This document shows, in pieces, positions 46,085-53,371 of a DNA stretch of 64,000 nucleotides; position 1 is the first letter of the stretch; each line of letters opens with the position of its first letter. The notes beneath the pieces are model-generated. The model did no database searches and had not been told where the DNA came from. It was given only the letters and a program-made list of their open reading frames with translations. Source of the DNA: Thalassotalea euphylliae (lineage in GTDB: Bacteria > Pseudomonadota > Gammaproteobacteria > Enterobacterales > Alteromonadaceae); the NCBI RefSeq assembly GCF_003390335.1, contig NZ_QUOU01000001.1, positions 1,302,001 through 1,366,000 of the forward strand, in the 5' to 3' direction. The position numbers and the translations under genes are program-made.

Positions 46085-46321
46085 CTAACCGTCATCTTGA
46101 CCGCGATCAGTCACCAAAAGATTGTACTCTGGCAAATTAGTGTGTCCGGCACTGGCTTTTTCGTAGGCATCTTCTAATTCGTCAGCCAAAGACTCGTAGT
46201 CAACTAATCTTATCTCTTCGGTTGGTGTAATACTGTCATCTGGCAGCGCTGTGAGTCGATTTATCTCACGATCTACCGCTTGAATAATCATTACTAGAGA
46301 GCGTCCACTGAATGTCGTCAC
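46085..46321 (-). CDS. Tsi2-like immunity protein
   Basis: A 78-residue acidic helical protein. From memory of P. aeruginosa Tsi2 (77 residues), matching elements come in the same order. These are the opening SLVMIIQAVDREINRL (Tsi2: TLMVAIQCVAARTREL), LVDYESLADELEDAYEKA (LVGYDLAADDLKNAYEQA) and LPEYNLLV (LPPYDRLI). Tsi2 neutralises Tse2 by direct binding. The GTG start has GGGGG 7 nt before it, overlapping the toxin stop, so the two genes are coupled with the toxin first, as in tse2-tsi2. Confidence 0.8.
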   Translation of the reverse strand: MTTFSGRSLVMIIQAVDREINRLTALPDDSITPTEEIRLVDYESLADELEDAYEKASAGHTNLPEYNLLVTDRGQDDG

Positions 46322-46328
46322 CTGTTAA

Positions 46329-46335
46329 CCCCCTA
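46329..46335 (-). promoter_or_regulatory. ribosome-binding site of the immunity gene overlapping the toxin stop codon
   Basis: On the minus strand the toxin stop TAG runs straight into GGGGG, 7 nt before the GTG of the immunity gene. Translation of the toxin therefore leads directly into that of its antidote. Confidence 0.7.
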
Positions 46336-46896
46336 TCCGCTTGTTTCATCTTTGCTGGTTGAGCTGGCTGGCTCGCTTTCATTGGCACTGTTTAGCCGCA
46401 CGGGCTGCTTGAGTTCGATTGAGCGAACAATAGCGGCTCTGGCTAAATTGTCTAACGCGCCGAAGTAGGCGTCAAGTCTCATGCGAATCTTGGGGCGAAT
46501 GGTGTAATGGCGCCCCTGCGCAGTTTTATGCCGATTCCACTTGCGCTTTTTATCGCGTTTAATAAACAAGGTTTCCGCACAGTACTGTGTACCTTTGGGA
46601 ACGTGAAAATAGTTCCACGTTGTGTATCCAAACCAGCCCGGCACATCATGCATAGAGGTTCCGCCATCGGTTAATACATACCAAGGTGCATCGTCTGCTG
46701 AACGCTCCAAATTAACGTCAGCCGCTTCAATTAACTGCAAGCCATCTGCCCCGATGGCAATCTCACCGCTAGCTCGGGCATGCAGCAGGCCATTACTAGT
46801 CGCCCCCTTACGGCACGCTGCGACACTATCAAGCTGCTCAAATTCCGGAGATTCAACGTGGATCGCCCGATAAAGTTCGCCATTAGTTTGTGCCAT
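46333..46896 (-). CDS. Tse2-like ADP-ribosyltransferase-fold toxin
   Basis: A 187-residue cytoplasmic-type protein, started at the ATG at 46896 (MAQTNGELYRA) behind AGGGGA; a longer frame to 46989 lacks support. From memory of Tse2 (158 residues), the order of conserved elements matches: LYRA (8-11), GADGL (49-53), DGGTSMHD (77-84), FHVPKGT (97-103), HYTIRPKIRM (130-139) and GALDNLARAAI (146-156). Tse2 is a type VI secretion effector with an ADP-ribosyltransferase-like fold, toxic inside cells. The immunity gene follows after 11 nt. No secretion gene is nearby, so delivery is unknown; it might also act as a toxin-antitoxin pair. Confidence 0.8.
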   Translation of the reverse strand: MAQTNGELYRAIHVESPEFEQLDSVAACRKGATSNGLLHARASGEIAIGADGLQLIEAADVNLERSADDAPWYVLTDGGTSMHDVPGWFGYTTWNYFHVPKGTQYCAETLFIKRDKKRKWNRHKTAQGRHYTIRPKIRMRLDAYFGALDNLARAAIVRSIELKQPVRLNSANESEPASSTSKDETSG

Positions 46897-47228
46897 AAGC
46901 TGTCCCCTGTTTTTATCCCCATGAGAGGGTATCATTCCAACAAGTGGCACCGGGTAATAAGCCCTTGCGAAAGCGCTAAAGTCACGCATCTTGAAGCGGA
47001 ACGAGTATAGCTACTGAGTTTAGGATAGTTAAAGCGTTAACGCCAAAGACAGACTGCAATACAAGTTACGCCAACTTGGGGGACAAGCTTGTGATGCTGC
47101 CTGATCAAACTATTTTGGGAGAGTGTATTAGCGCCAGAAAACGCAAAGGAAATTTAGAAAGTCGCGACAATTGACCGTTTACTTCCAATTGTCGCTATTG
47201 ATGGGATTACAATAAGTTGAGCTTACTG
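46897..47228. other. intergenic region between toxin gene and lipA
   Basis: No gene is supported in these 332 bp. It holds the toxin promoter, the word GCATCTTGAAG at about 46987-46997, which is also found inverted at the end of the repeat element at 49495, and the lipA terminator-like hairpin at 47160. Confidence 0.5.
47160..47195 (-). terminator. possible terminator of lipA
   Basis: GCGACAATTG (47164-47173) pairs perfectly with CAATTGTCGC (47186-47195) over a 12-base loop. The minus-strand continuation CTTTCTAAATTT is only partly T-rich. Confidence 0.5.
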
Positions 47229-48197
47229 TTAGCTAACTTCTTCACCCGCTGCTTGTTTGTCAGCGTGGTAGCTTGAGCGCACTAGCGGGCCACAAGCGGC
47301 GTGTTTAAAGCCCATTTTCATCGCTTCGTCGTGAAACATTTTAAATTCGTCAGGGTGGACGTAACGCTCAACAGGCAAGTGATCCTTACTTGGCTGCAAG
47401 TATTGGCCAATGGTTAACATGGTGACGCCATGAGCCCGTAAATCACGCATTACTTCGAGTATTTCTTCGTTCGTTTCCCCAAGTCCAACCATTAAACCTG
47501 ATTTGGTTGGTACGTCTGGGTTTGCTTCACCAAATTTTTTCAGTAAGTCGAGCGACCATTGGTAGTTAGCCCCCGGGCGCGCTTGTGTGTATAGGCGCGG
47601 TGCTGTTTCCATATTGTGGTTGAACACATGCGGCGGGTGTTGGTTTAACACTTCCAAGGCTCTGTCCATGCGGCCACGAAAATCAGGGACGAGAATTTCC
47701 ACTTTGGTGTGTGGTGCAAGTTCGCCGATTTCTTTTACGCACTCAGCAAACTGGCTCGCGCCACCGTCACGTAAGTCATCGCGATCAACCGAAGTGATCA
47801 CGACGTATTTTAATGACATATCTTTGAGTGTGAGCGCTAGTTTCTTTGGCTCTTCTGCGTCTGGTTTGAGCGGGCGACCGTGTGCCACGTCACAAAACGG
47901 ACAACGACGGGTACAAATATCACCTAAAATCATAAAGGTGGCGGTACCGTGGTTAAAACACTCAGACAAGTTAGGGCAAGATGCTTCTTCACAAACAGAG
48001 TGCAAGCCGTGCTTGCGCAGGCCAGCTTTTACCTGATCAATTTTTTCTGTGGTGCGAGGCAGTTTAATACGCAGCCATTCTGGTTTACGCAGCATAGTTT
48101 CGCGCTCAGATGGGACGACTTTGATCGGGATATGTGCCATTTTGTCAGCATCGCGAAGCTTAACACCTGGCTCCATACGTGAAGATTTAACTGTCAT
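47229..48197 (-). CDS. lipA: lipoyl synthase
   Basis: A 322-residue radical-SAM enzyme that inserts two sulfurs into octanoyl groups on lipoate-dependent proteins. It has both cluster motifs: the auxiliary CEEASCPNLSEC and the radical-SAM CTRRCPFC. The C-terminal RSSYHAD supplies the serine ligand of the auxiliary cluster. I start at 48197 (MTVKSSRMEPGVK), behind GGAA, matching the E. coli protein; the ORF overlaps the lipB stop by 11 bp. Confidence 0.96.
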   Translation of the reverse strand: MTVKSSRMEPGVKLRDADKMAHIPIKVVPSERETMLRKPEWLRIKLPRTTEKIDQVKAGLRKHGLHSVCEEASCPNLSECFNHGTATFMILGDICTRRCPFCDVAHGRPLKPDAEEPKKLALTLKDMSLKYVVITSVDRDDLRDGGASQFAECVKEIGELAPHTKVEILVPDFRGRMDRALEVLNQHPPHVFNHNMETAPRLYTQARPGANYQWSLDLLKKFGEANPDVPTKSGLMVGLGETNEEILEVMRDLRAHGVTMLTIGQYLQPSKDHLPVERYVHPDEFKMFHDEAMKMGFKHAACGPLVRSSYHADKQAAGEEVS

Positions 48198-48846
48198 TTT
48201 GTTGTTCCAAACCTGTTTGATATTGAAGCTCGGTGGCTTCAAGTAATGCGCTTAAATGTTTGACGAGGCCGTCACCGGCTTCTGCCACTGTTTTAGGGCC
48301 ATTTAAGTCCGCACTTTGTATAATTTCTAAATCGTTATAGCCACACGGGTTAATGCGCAAGAATGGCGATAAATCCATATTCACATTGAGCGCAAGGCCG
48401 TGAAATGAGCAGCCTTTTCGAATTCTTAGGCCAAGTGAGGCGACTTTTTTACCATCGACATAAACCCCCGGTGCATCCGGTCTTGGGTATGCGTCAATAT
48501 CATATTCAGCTAGGGTATTAACTATCGCATTCTCAATCAGGGTAACCAGCTCTCGTACCCCCATTTTTCGTCGTCTAAGATCAATCATGACATAGATAAC
48601 TTGTTGACCCGGGCCGTGGTACGTCACTTGGCCGCCGCGATCTACTTGCACGACAGGAATATCCCCCGGTGCTAGTAAATGCTCTTCTTTACCCGCTTGT
48701 CCTTGGGTAAATACTGGCGGGTGTTCAACCAACCAAAGCTCGTCGAGCGTAGATTGATTGCGCTCATCGGTAAAGGTTTGCATGGCTTGCCACACTTGGG
48801 TGTATTCAGCCTGTGCTAACTGTCTTATAACTAGCGGATTACTCAA
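48187..48846 (-). CDS. lipB: octanoyl-ACP:protein transferase
   Basis: A 219-residue enzyme that transfers octanoyl from acyl carrier protein to lipoyl domains. Motifs are DRGGQVTYHGPGQQVIY near 69-85, GKKVASLGLRIRKGCSFHG near 132-150 (conserved lysine) and the catalytic cysteine in INPCGYND near 165-172. It starts at a TTG with AGG 7 nt before. It overlaps lipA by 11 bp. Confidence 0.94.
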   Translation of the reverse strand: MSNPLVIRQLAQAEYTQVWQAMQTFTDERNQSTLDELWLVEHPPVFTQGQAGKEEHLLAPGDIPVVQVDRGGQVTYHGPGQQVIYVMIDLRRRKMGVRELVTLIENAIVNTLAEYDIDAYPRPDAPGVYVDGKKVASLGLRIRKGCSFHGLALNVNMDLSPFLRINPCGYNDLEIIQSADLNGPKTVAEAGDGLVKHLSALLEATELQYQTGLEQQNDS

Positions 48847-48910
48847 TTTAGTGCCTGTTTGTCGTTATTTCTGGTGCGCCTTGGTTTTAGTGCTAGGTGT
48901 AAGTTGACTA

Positions 48911-49174
48911 CTAAAGAATGTAGCGAACTTGTTCAATCGTATTAAGCGACTGGTACACCTGCTCGATGTGCTCTTTACTGGTAACTCGCACTGCAATAGA
49001 TACCGAAACATAATTGCCTTTAGAGCTTGGTTTCAGCTTAGGTGAGTAATCACCCGGCGTGTGTTTTTGTAATTCGGCGACAATTAGATCGGGTAGCTCG
49101 TCGCAGGCAACGCCCATTACTTTGAAGTTAAGTACGGTAGGGAATTCTAATAGTTCATCAAATTTAGTTTGCAT
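48911..49174 (-). CDS. ybeD: DUF493 protein YbeD
   Basis: An 87-residue ACT-like-fold protein, identical in length to E. coli YbeD, started at 49174 (MQTKFDELLEFP) behind GAGAG. Features include the hydrophobic strand TVLNFKVMGV and the C-terminal VYQSLNTIEQVRYIL. Function is not established. Between this gene and dacA lies a repeat element that interrupts the usual spacing. Confidence 0.92.
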   Translation of the reverse strand: MQTKFDELLEFPTVLNFKVMGVACDELPDLIVAELQKHTPGDYSPKLKPSSKGNYVSVSIAVRVTSKEHIEQVYQSLNTIEQVRYIL

Positions 49175-49492
49175 ATTTGCTCTCTTTTGCTGGCAGCGCT
49201 GTCGCTTGTTACGCGCTAGCACTTGTCTAAGACTTGCCTAGCAATGGTCTAACATTGGTGCGACGGTTTTTATCAAATCGCAGGCAATGACTTTATACTG
49301 ATAGTTCATATTTTATCACTAATCTGTGGGCAAGAGCTATGCCTCTGGCGCTTTGAAGCGACACATCAGTTAGCCTAGTTGTTGTCAGGCAATACTGCTG
49401 GGCATGTTTTAGCGCAGGTAAGTGCTAGTGAGTGGCTTGTTAATGGAGGCAAAGCAGCAGAATTCAAGCGTAAATTCAAAAATTTGCACATA
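49175..49492. other. non-coding region upstream of ybeD
   Basis: I see no gene in these 318 bp. The ybeD-lipB-lipA promoter must be here; AT-rich words near 49290-49320 are candidates but no clear -35/-10 pair is evident. The next 280 bp are the repeat element. Confidence 0.45.
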
Positions 49493-49494
49493 CA

Positions 49495-49772
49495 TACCCA
49501 TGCTACTTCAAGATGCTTGATTTCAGCGCTGTCACAGGGACTCAATATCAAGGCGCAGCTTGCCGGAATGGTTACTCCCTTTCAATAAGCTGCAACGCAG
49601 AGAGTGAGTTCCTGTGAAGCGCCCTTTCTACCTTAAAAAAGTGGGTTGGTTTAAAAGCGGTTTATGCCGCGTTATTGATTTTGACAAGGGGACAACCATT
49701 CTCTGCAATCAATGCCTTGCCTAAACCGCTTTTAATTCCAACTGAAACAAGCACTTTGAAGTAGCATGGGTA
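49495..49772. mobile_element. MITE-like element with inverted termini
   Basis: A 278-bp non-coding element begins TACCCATGCTACTTCAAGAT and ends with the near-inverse CTTTGAAGTAGCATGGGTA, giving imperfect terminal inverted repeats of about 25 bp (two mismatches). Each end carries TA. Internally AAAAGCGGTTTA and TAAACCGCTTTT form a long stem. No transposase is encoded. I recall similar short repeats in other Alteromonadales genomes but have not checked. Confidence 0.7.
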
Positions 49773-49773
49773 T

Positions 49774-49805
49774 AAAAAAAAGCCCTGACATCAGTCAAGG
49801 CTTTT
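49774..49805 (-). terminator. rho-independent terminator of dacA
   Basis: On the minus strand AGCCTTGAC/GTCAGGGCT (one mismatch) with a four-base loop is followed by eight T. It directly abuts the repeat element. Confidence 0.8.
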
Positions 49806-49828
49806 GGTTGAGTATAAGTGTTTGCCTA

Positions 49829-51025
49829 CTATTCAATAAATTGAAGTTTTACATAGTCAACTAAACGGCTGAACATGCTACCTTCGTTCACTTCTTGTAG
49901 GGTTACCAGCGGATATTCGGCGATATCTTCACCGTTAAGTGTTAGGTAAAGTTTACCCACTTGCTCGCCTTTAGCTAACGGCGCTACCAACTCTTTCGTC
50001 AGCTCAACGTTAGTTTCAATTTTCTTGCGCTGACCGCGCGGAATGGTGATCGGCGTACTCGCTAAAATACCTAAGTTAACGTCTTTAACATCACCCATCC
50101 AAACGCGATTAGTGGCAAAGGTTTCACCCGCTTCGTACGGCGTAATCGTTTCGAAGAAACGGAAGCCATAGTTGAGTAGTTTTTTGTTCTCAATTTTACG
50201 CGCGCGCTGGCTTTCTGTGCCCATGACCACCGACACTAAACGCATGCCGTCTTTTACCGCTGACGTCACTAAGCTGTAGCCAGCTTTTGAGTGATAGCCT
50301 GTTTTAATGCCATCAACATCTAAACTTTTATCCCACAATAGGCTATTGCGGTTGTATTGTTTGATATCGTTATAAGTGTATGAACGCTGCTTGTAGAGTT
50401 CGTATTCACCCGGTGTGTCGCGAATTAAGGCGGTAGCGAGCGTTGCCATATCACGCGCTGTTGTGTAGTGATCTTGGCTGTGTAAACCGTGACTGTTTTC
50501 AAAGTAACTGTCGTTCATGCCTATTTGCTGCGCATGGGCATTCATTAAGTCGGCAAAGGCGTCTTCAGAGCCGGCAATATGTTCGGCCATCGCAACACAA
50601 GCATCGTTACCTGAAGCGACAATAATACCTTGGTTTAAGTCTGCAACACTGACTTCAGTACCGACTTCGATAAACATTTTTGACGAATCAGGGAAGTTCT
50701 TCGCCCATGCGTTTTCGCTAATCGTTACCATATCGGTTGTTGCGATATTACCTGCTTCCAACTCGCGACCAATGATATAACTGGTCATCATTTTGGTTAA
50801 GCTGGCTGGTTCTAGGCGCTCGTCGGCATTGCCTTCGGCGATCACTTTACCTGTGGTGTAATCAATTAAGATAAAACCTTTTGCATTAATTTCGGGGGCA
50901 TCGGGAGTAATGCGGATAGACTGTGCAGAAGCCGAGAAAATTGTTGATGACAGTGTAATGGCACTTAGCATAACTAAGCATCGCTTAGTTGATTTCGCTA
51001 AGCGCTGAGCGAATGGGCGTGACAT
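49829..51025 (-). CDS. dacA: D-alanyl-D-alanine carboxypeptidase (PBP5/6 family)
   Basis: A 398-residue periplasmic enzyme that trims the terminal D-alanine of peptidoglycan stem peptides. The start at 51025 (MSRPFAQRL) has AAGGAG upstream; a signal peptide runs to about SASA near 34. Active-site motifs are SLTKMMT, SGNDACVA and KTGYHSKAG. A C-terminal beta domain and amphipathic anchor (SRLVDYVKLQFIE) end the protein. It belongs to the mrdA-rodA-rlpA-dacA wall cluster. Confidence 0.94.
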   Translation of the reverse strand: MSRPFAQRLAKSTKRCLVMLSAITLSSTIFSASAQSIRITPDAPEINAKGFILIDYTTGKVIAEGNADERLEPASLTKMMTSYIIGRELEAGNIATTDMVTISENAWAKNFPDSSKMFIEVGTEVSVADLNQGIIVASGNDACVAMAEHIAGSEDAFADLMNAHAQQIGMNDSYFENSHGLHSQDHYTTARDMATLATALIRDTPGEYELYKQRSYTYNDIKQYNRNSLLWDKSLDVDGIKTGYHSKAGYSLVTSAVKDGMRLVSVVMGTESQRARKIENKKLLNYGFRFFETITPYEAGETFATNRVWMGDVKDVNLGILASTPITIPRGQRKKIETNVELTKELVAPLAKGEQVGKLYLTLNGEDIAEYPLVTLQEVNEGSMFSRLVDYVKLQFIE

Positions 51026-51243
51026 AATGCTCCTTGAAATTTGTATTTTAACCAGCGACACAACTGCCTACCTTCACCAATAGATTGCGCACCGATAGAT
51101 TAGGCGTCTGACGCTAAGCGACCAGTCGATAAAAGTGTTTGCGCAGGTATTTGGTTATGTTTGTCATAGTTGTGTCAAAAAATTGCCAACAGTATATCAC
51201 TACTATTTAGATTTGCTACGCGCAAACCCCAAGGATAACGGGC

Positions 51244-52173
51244 TTAATGTAAGATTTTGCGACGATAGGCACTCTCATAGCCTGCTTGTCGTAAACTTGC
51301 CACTAGCTCATCGGTATTTTCATGGGCGGCAAATGGCCCTAACTTCACTCGATAAATACCGTTTTGCTGAGAGTAAACGGCGTTTTGCTGATATAAGTTG
51401 GTGAGCGCAAGTATCGTGCGTTTGGCAACAGCTTCACTGCGTGTGGCAAACACCTGAATATAATCACCTTCTGGCACTTTCTGGGGCGGAGGAGTTGTCG
51501 CCAGATCTGATGTTTGTGGCGCTTTGCTCGGAGTCGGCGCTGGCAGTGGGATACTGGCCTGAGCAGGATTCGTCTGGGCAGTATTAACTTGAGCCGCACC
51601 TGTTTTAGCTTGTGGTTGCGCATTAGGAGAAGCCACAGCGGTTGAAAAATTGTCAATCGCTTCTACTTTAACTTGTGCCGTGCCAGTTGATAGCATGCCG
51701 AGTTTATAGGCAGCGCTATACGAGAGATCGATAATTCTGTCTTGATGAAATGGCCCGCGATCGTTCACCCTGACAATAACGGACTTCTGATTCGCTTGAT
51801 TAGTCACTTTCACGTAAGTCGGGAGTGGCAGATTTTTATGCGCAGCGCTCATCGCATACATATCGTAGATTTCACCGTTCGAGGTTAAATGACCGTGAAA
51901 CTTCTTCCCATACCAAGACGCAGTGCCCACTTGACTGAATCCTTGCGCAGTCTCCAATACTTGGTAATGCTTGCCGCGCACTTGATAATCGCGGTTGCCA
52001 CCGCGACTTTTCGGCTCGGCGCGTGGCACAGGATCTTTTAGCTCAGCTGGTGTTGGCAAGCGCGTAGGAATGCTATCGTGTTTTTGCTGATAACGGCCAG
52101 TATGGCTACTACAGCCAGCAATGACTGCTAGGGCAAGGGCAAGCAAGCTGGTTAGGCATAATTTTTTAGTCAT
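51244..52173 (-). CDS. rlpA: RlpA septal ring lytic transglycosylase
   Basis: A 309-residue outer-membrane lipoprotein. The signal LTSLLALALAVIAGC carries the lipobox with Cys18. A double-psi beta-barrel domain (about 75-165) shows GTASWYGKKFHGHLTSNGE-type sequence (cited GTASWYGKKFHG) and VRVNDRGPF. A proline/alanine linker and C-terminal SPOR domain (about 235-309) bind denuded glycan. I start at 52173; upstream residues in the longer frame are not signal-like. Confidence 0.92.
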   Translation of the reverse strand: MTKKLCLTSLLALALAVIAGCSSHTGRYQQKHDSIPTRLPTPAELKDPVPRAEPKSRGGNRDYQVRGKHYQVLETAQGFSQVGTASWYGKKFHGHLTSNGEIYDMYAMSAAHKNLPLPTYVKVTNQANQKSVIVRVNDRGPFHQDRIIDLSYSAAYKLGMLSTGTAQVKVEAIDNFSTAVASPNAQPQAKTGAAQVNTAQTNPAQASIPLPAPTPSKAPQTSDLATTPPPQKVPEGDYIQVFATRSEAVAKRTILALTNLYQQNAVYSQQNGIYRVKLGPFAAHENTDELVASLRQAGYESAYRRKILH

Positions 52174-52252
52174 TATTGTTATTGTCTTTATGCATTGTTG
52201 TGCGTTAGGTAAAGATGGAAGATTACATTTTTTGGCTGTTACGGGTTGGCTA

Positions 52253-53371
52253 TCACTGCGCATTAAAACGGCGATGCGTTCCGATTGCCATAAGAATGCC
52301 AAAGCCGGCCATTAATGTCACCATTGACGTGCCGCCATAGCTGACTAGCGGCAGTGGTACACCAACCACAGGCAGTAAGCCCGAGACCATGCCTATGTTG
52401 ACAAATACATAAACAAAAAAGGTCAGGGTAATACTGCCAGCGAGCAGCTTAGTAAAGGCTTCTTGAGCATTCACTGCAATCCACAGGCCGCGCATCACAA
52501 TCGCTAAATACACCAGCAGCAGAGCAATAACCCCGACGAGGCCAAACTCCTCACTAAATACTGAGAAGATAAAATCGGTATGGCGCTCTGGCAAAAACTC
52601 TAGTTGTGATTGAGTACCTTGCAGCCAACCTTTACCGTACATACCACCTGAGCCGATGGCGATTTTTGATTGAATAATATGGTAGCCGCTGCCCAATGGG
52701 TCTTTTTCTGGATCGAGAAAGGTCAGTACCCGTTGTTTTTGATAATCTTTCATCAAAAACATCCATAAAATGGGGGTAAAGGCAGAGGCCAAACCGACGC
52801 AGGTACCGATAAGTCGCCAACTGGCACCGGCAAGAAAAATGACAAAGATACCGGAACTGGCGATAAGTAAAGAGGTGCCTAAATCAGGTTGTTTAGCAAT
52901 GAGTAGTGTTGGAATAAGCACCAGCATAAAGGCGACAACGATATTGCCTAGCTTTGCCGGTAAATCATATTGGCTGATAAACCATGCAATGGTAATCGGC
53001 ACAATGAGCTTCATAACCTCTGACGGTTGAAATTGCATAAAACCAAGGTTTAGCCAACGCTGTGCACCTTTACCAACAGTACCGACCAATAATACGGCGA
53101 TGAGTAAGCCCAAGCCAACCACAAAGGTGGGGACCGCCCATTTGAAATACACTTGTGGTGGGATTTGCGCAACAATAACCATAACTAATAAGGCAACACC
53201 CAGTCGTACCCCTTGGCGAATGACTAAATCAAGGTCTTGCCCACCAGCGCTGTATACCACGAACAAGCCAAGTGTCATTAGGCTGAGTAAGCCCAACAGT
53301 AAGGGGAAATCTATGTGCAGCTTCTGCCAAATATCGAGCTTTTTGGCTTGATCTTGCCCCGTTGATCGCAT
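52253..53371 (-). CDS. rodA: rod-shape peptidoglycan glycosyltransferase RodA
   Basis: A 372-residue SEDS-family polymerase with about ten membrane segments that makes lateral-wall glycan with PBP2. Signatures are GKGWLQGTQSQLEFLPERHTDFIF in part (FLPERHTDFIFSV) and the C-terminal PLVSYGGTSM. Its ATG overlaps the mrdA stop (TAATG). Confidence 0.95.
   Translation of the reverse strand: MRSTGQDQAKKLDIWQKLHIDFPLLLGLLSLMTLGLFVVYSAGGQDLDLVIRQGVRLGVALLVMVIVAQIPPQVYFKWAVPTFVVGLGLLIAVLLVGTVGKGAQRWLNLGFMQFQPSEVMKLIVPITIAWFISQYDLPAKLGNIVVAFMLVLIPTLLIAKQPDLGTSLLIASSGIFVIFLAGASWRLIGTCVGLASAFTPILWMFLMKDYQKQRVLTFLDPEKDPLGSGYHIIQSKIAIGSGGMYGKGWLQGTQSQLEFLPERHTDFIFSVFSEEFGLVGVIALLLVYLAIVMRGLWIAVNAQEAFTKLLAGSITLTFFVYVFVNIGMVSGLLPVVGVPLPLVSYGGTSMVTLMAGFGILMAIGTHRRFNAQ

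Noticed and set aside
45941..46177. Open frame of 78 codons on the plus strand
   Set aside because: It lies partly antisense to the Tsi2-like gene, which has strong family resemblance and a ribosome-binding site.
46085..46896. A type VI secretion locus around the Tse2-like toxin
   Set aside because: No Hcp, VgrG, PAAR, sheath or baseplate gene is present in the window.
49379..49588. Open frame of 69 codons on the plus strand
   Set aside because: It starts from TTG without a ribosome-binding site and runs into the inverted-repeat element; composition is unlike a protein.
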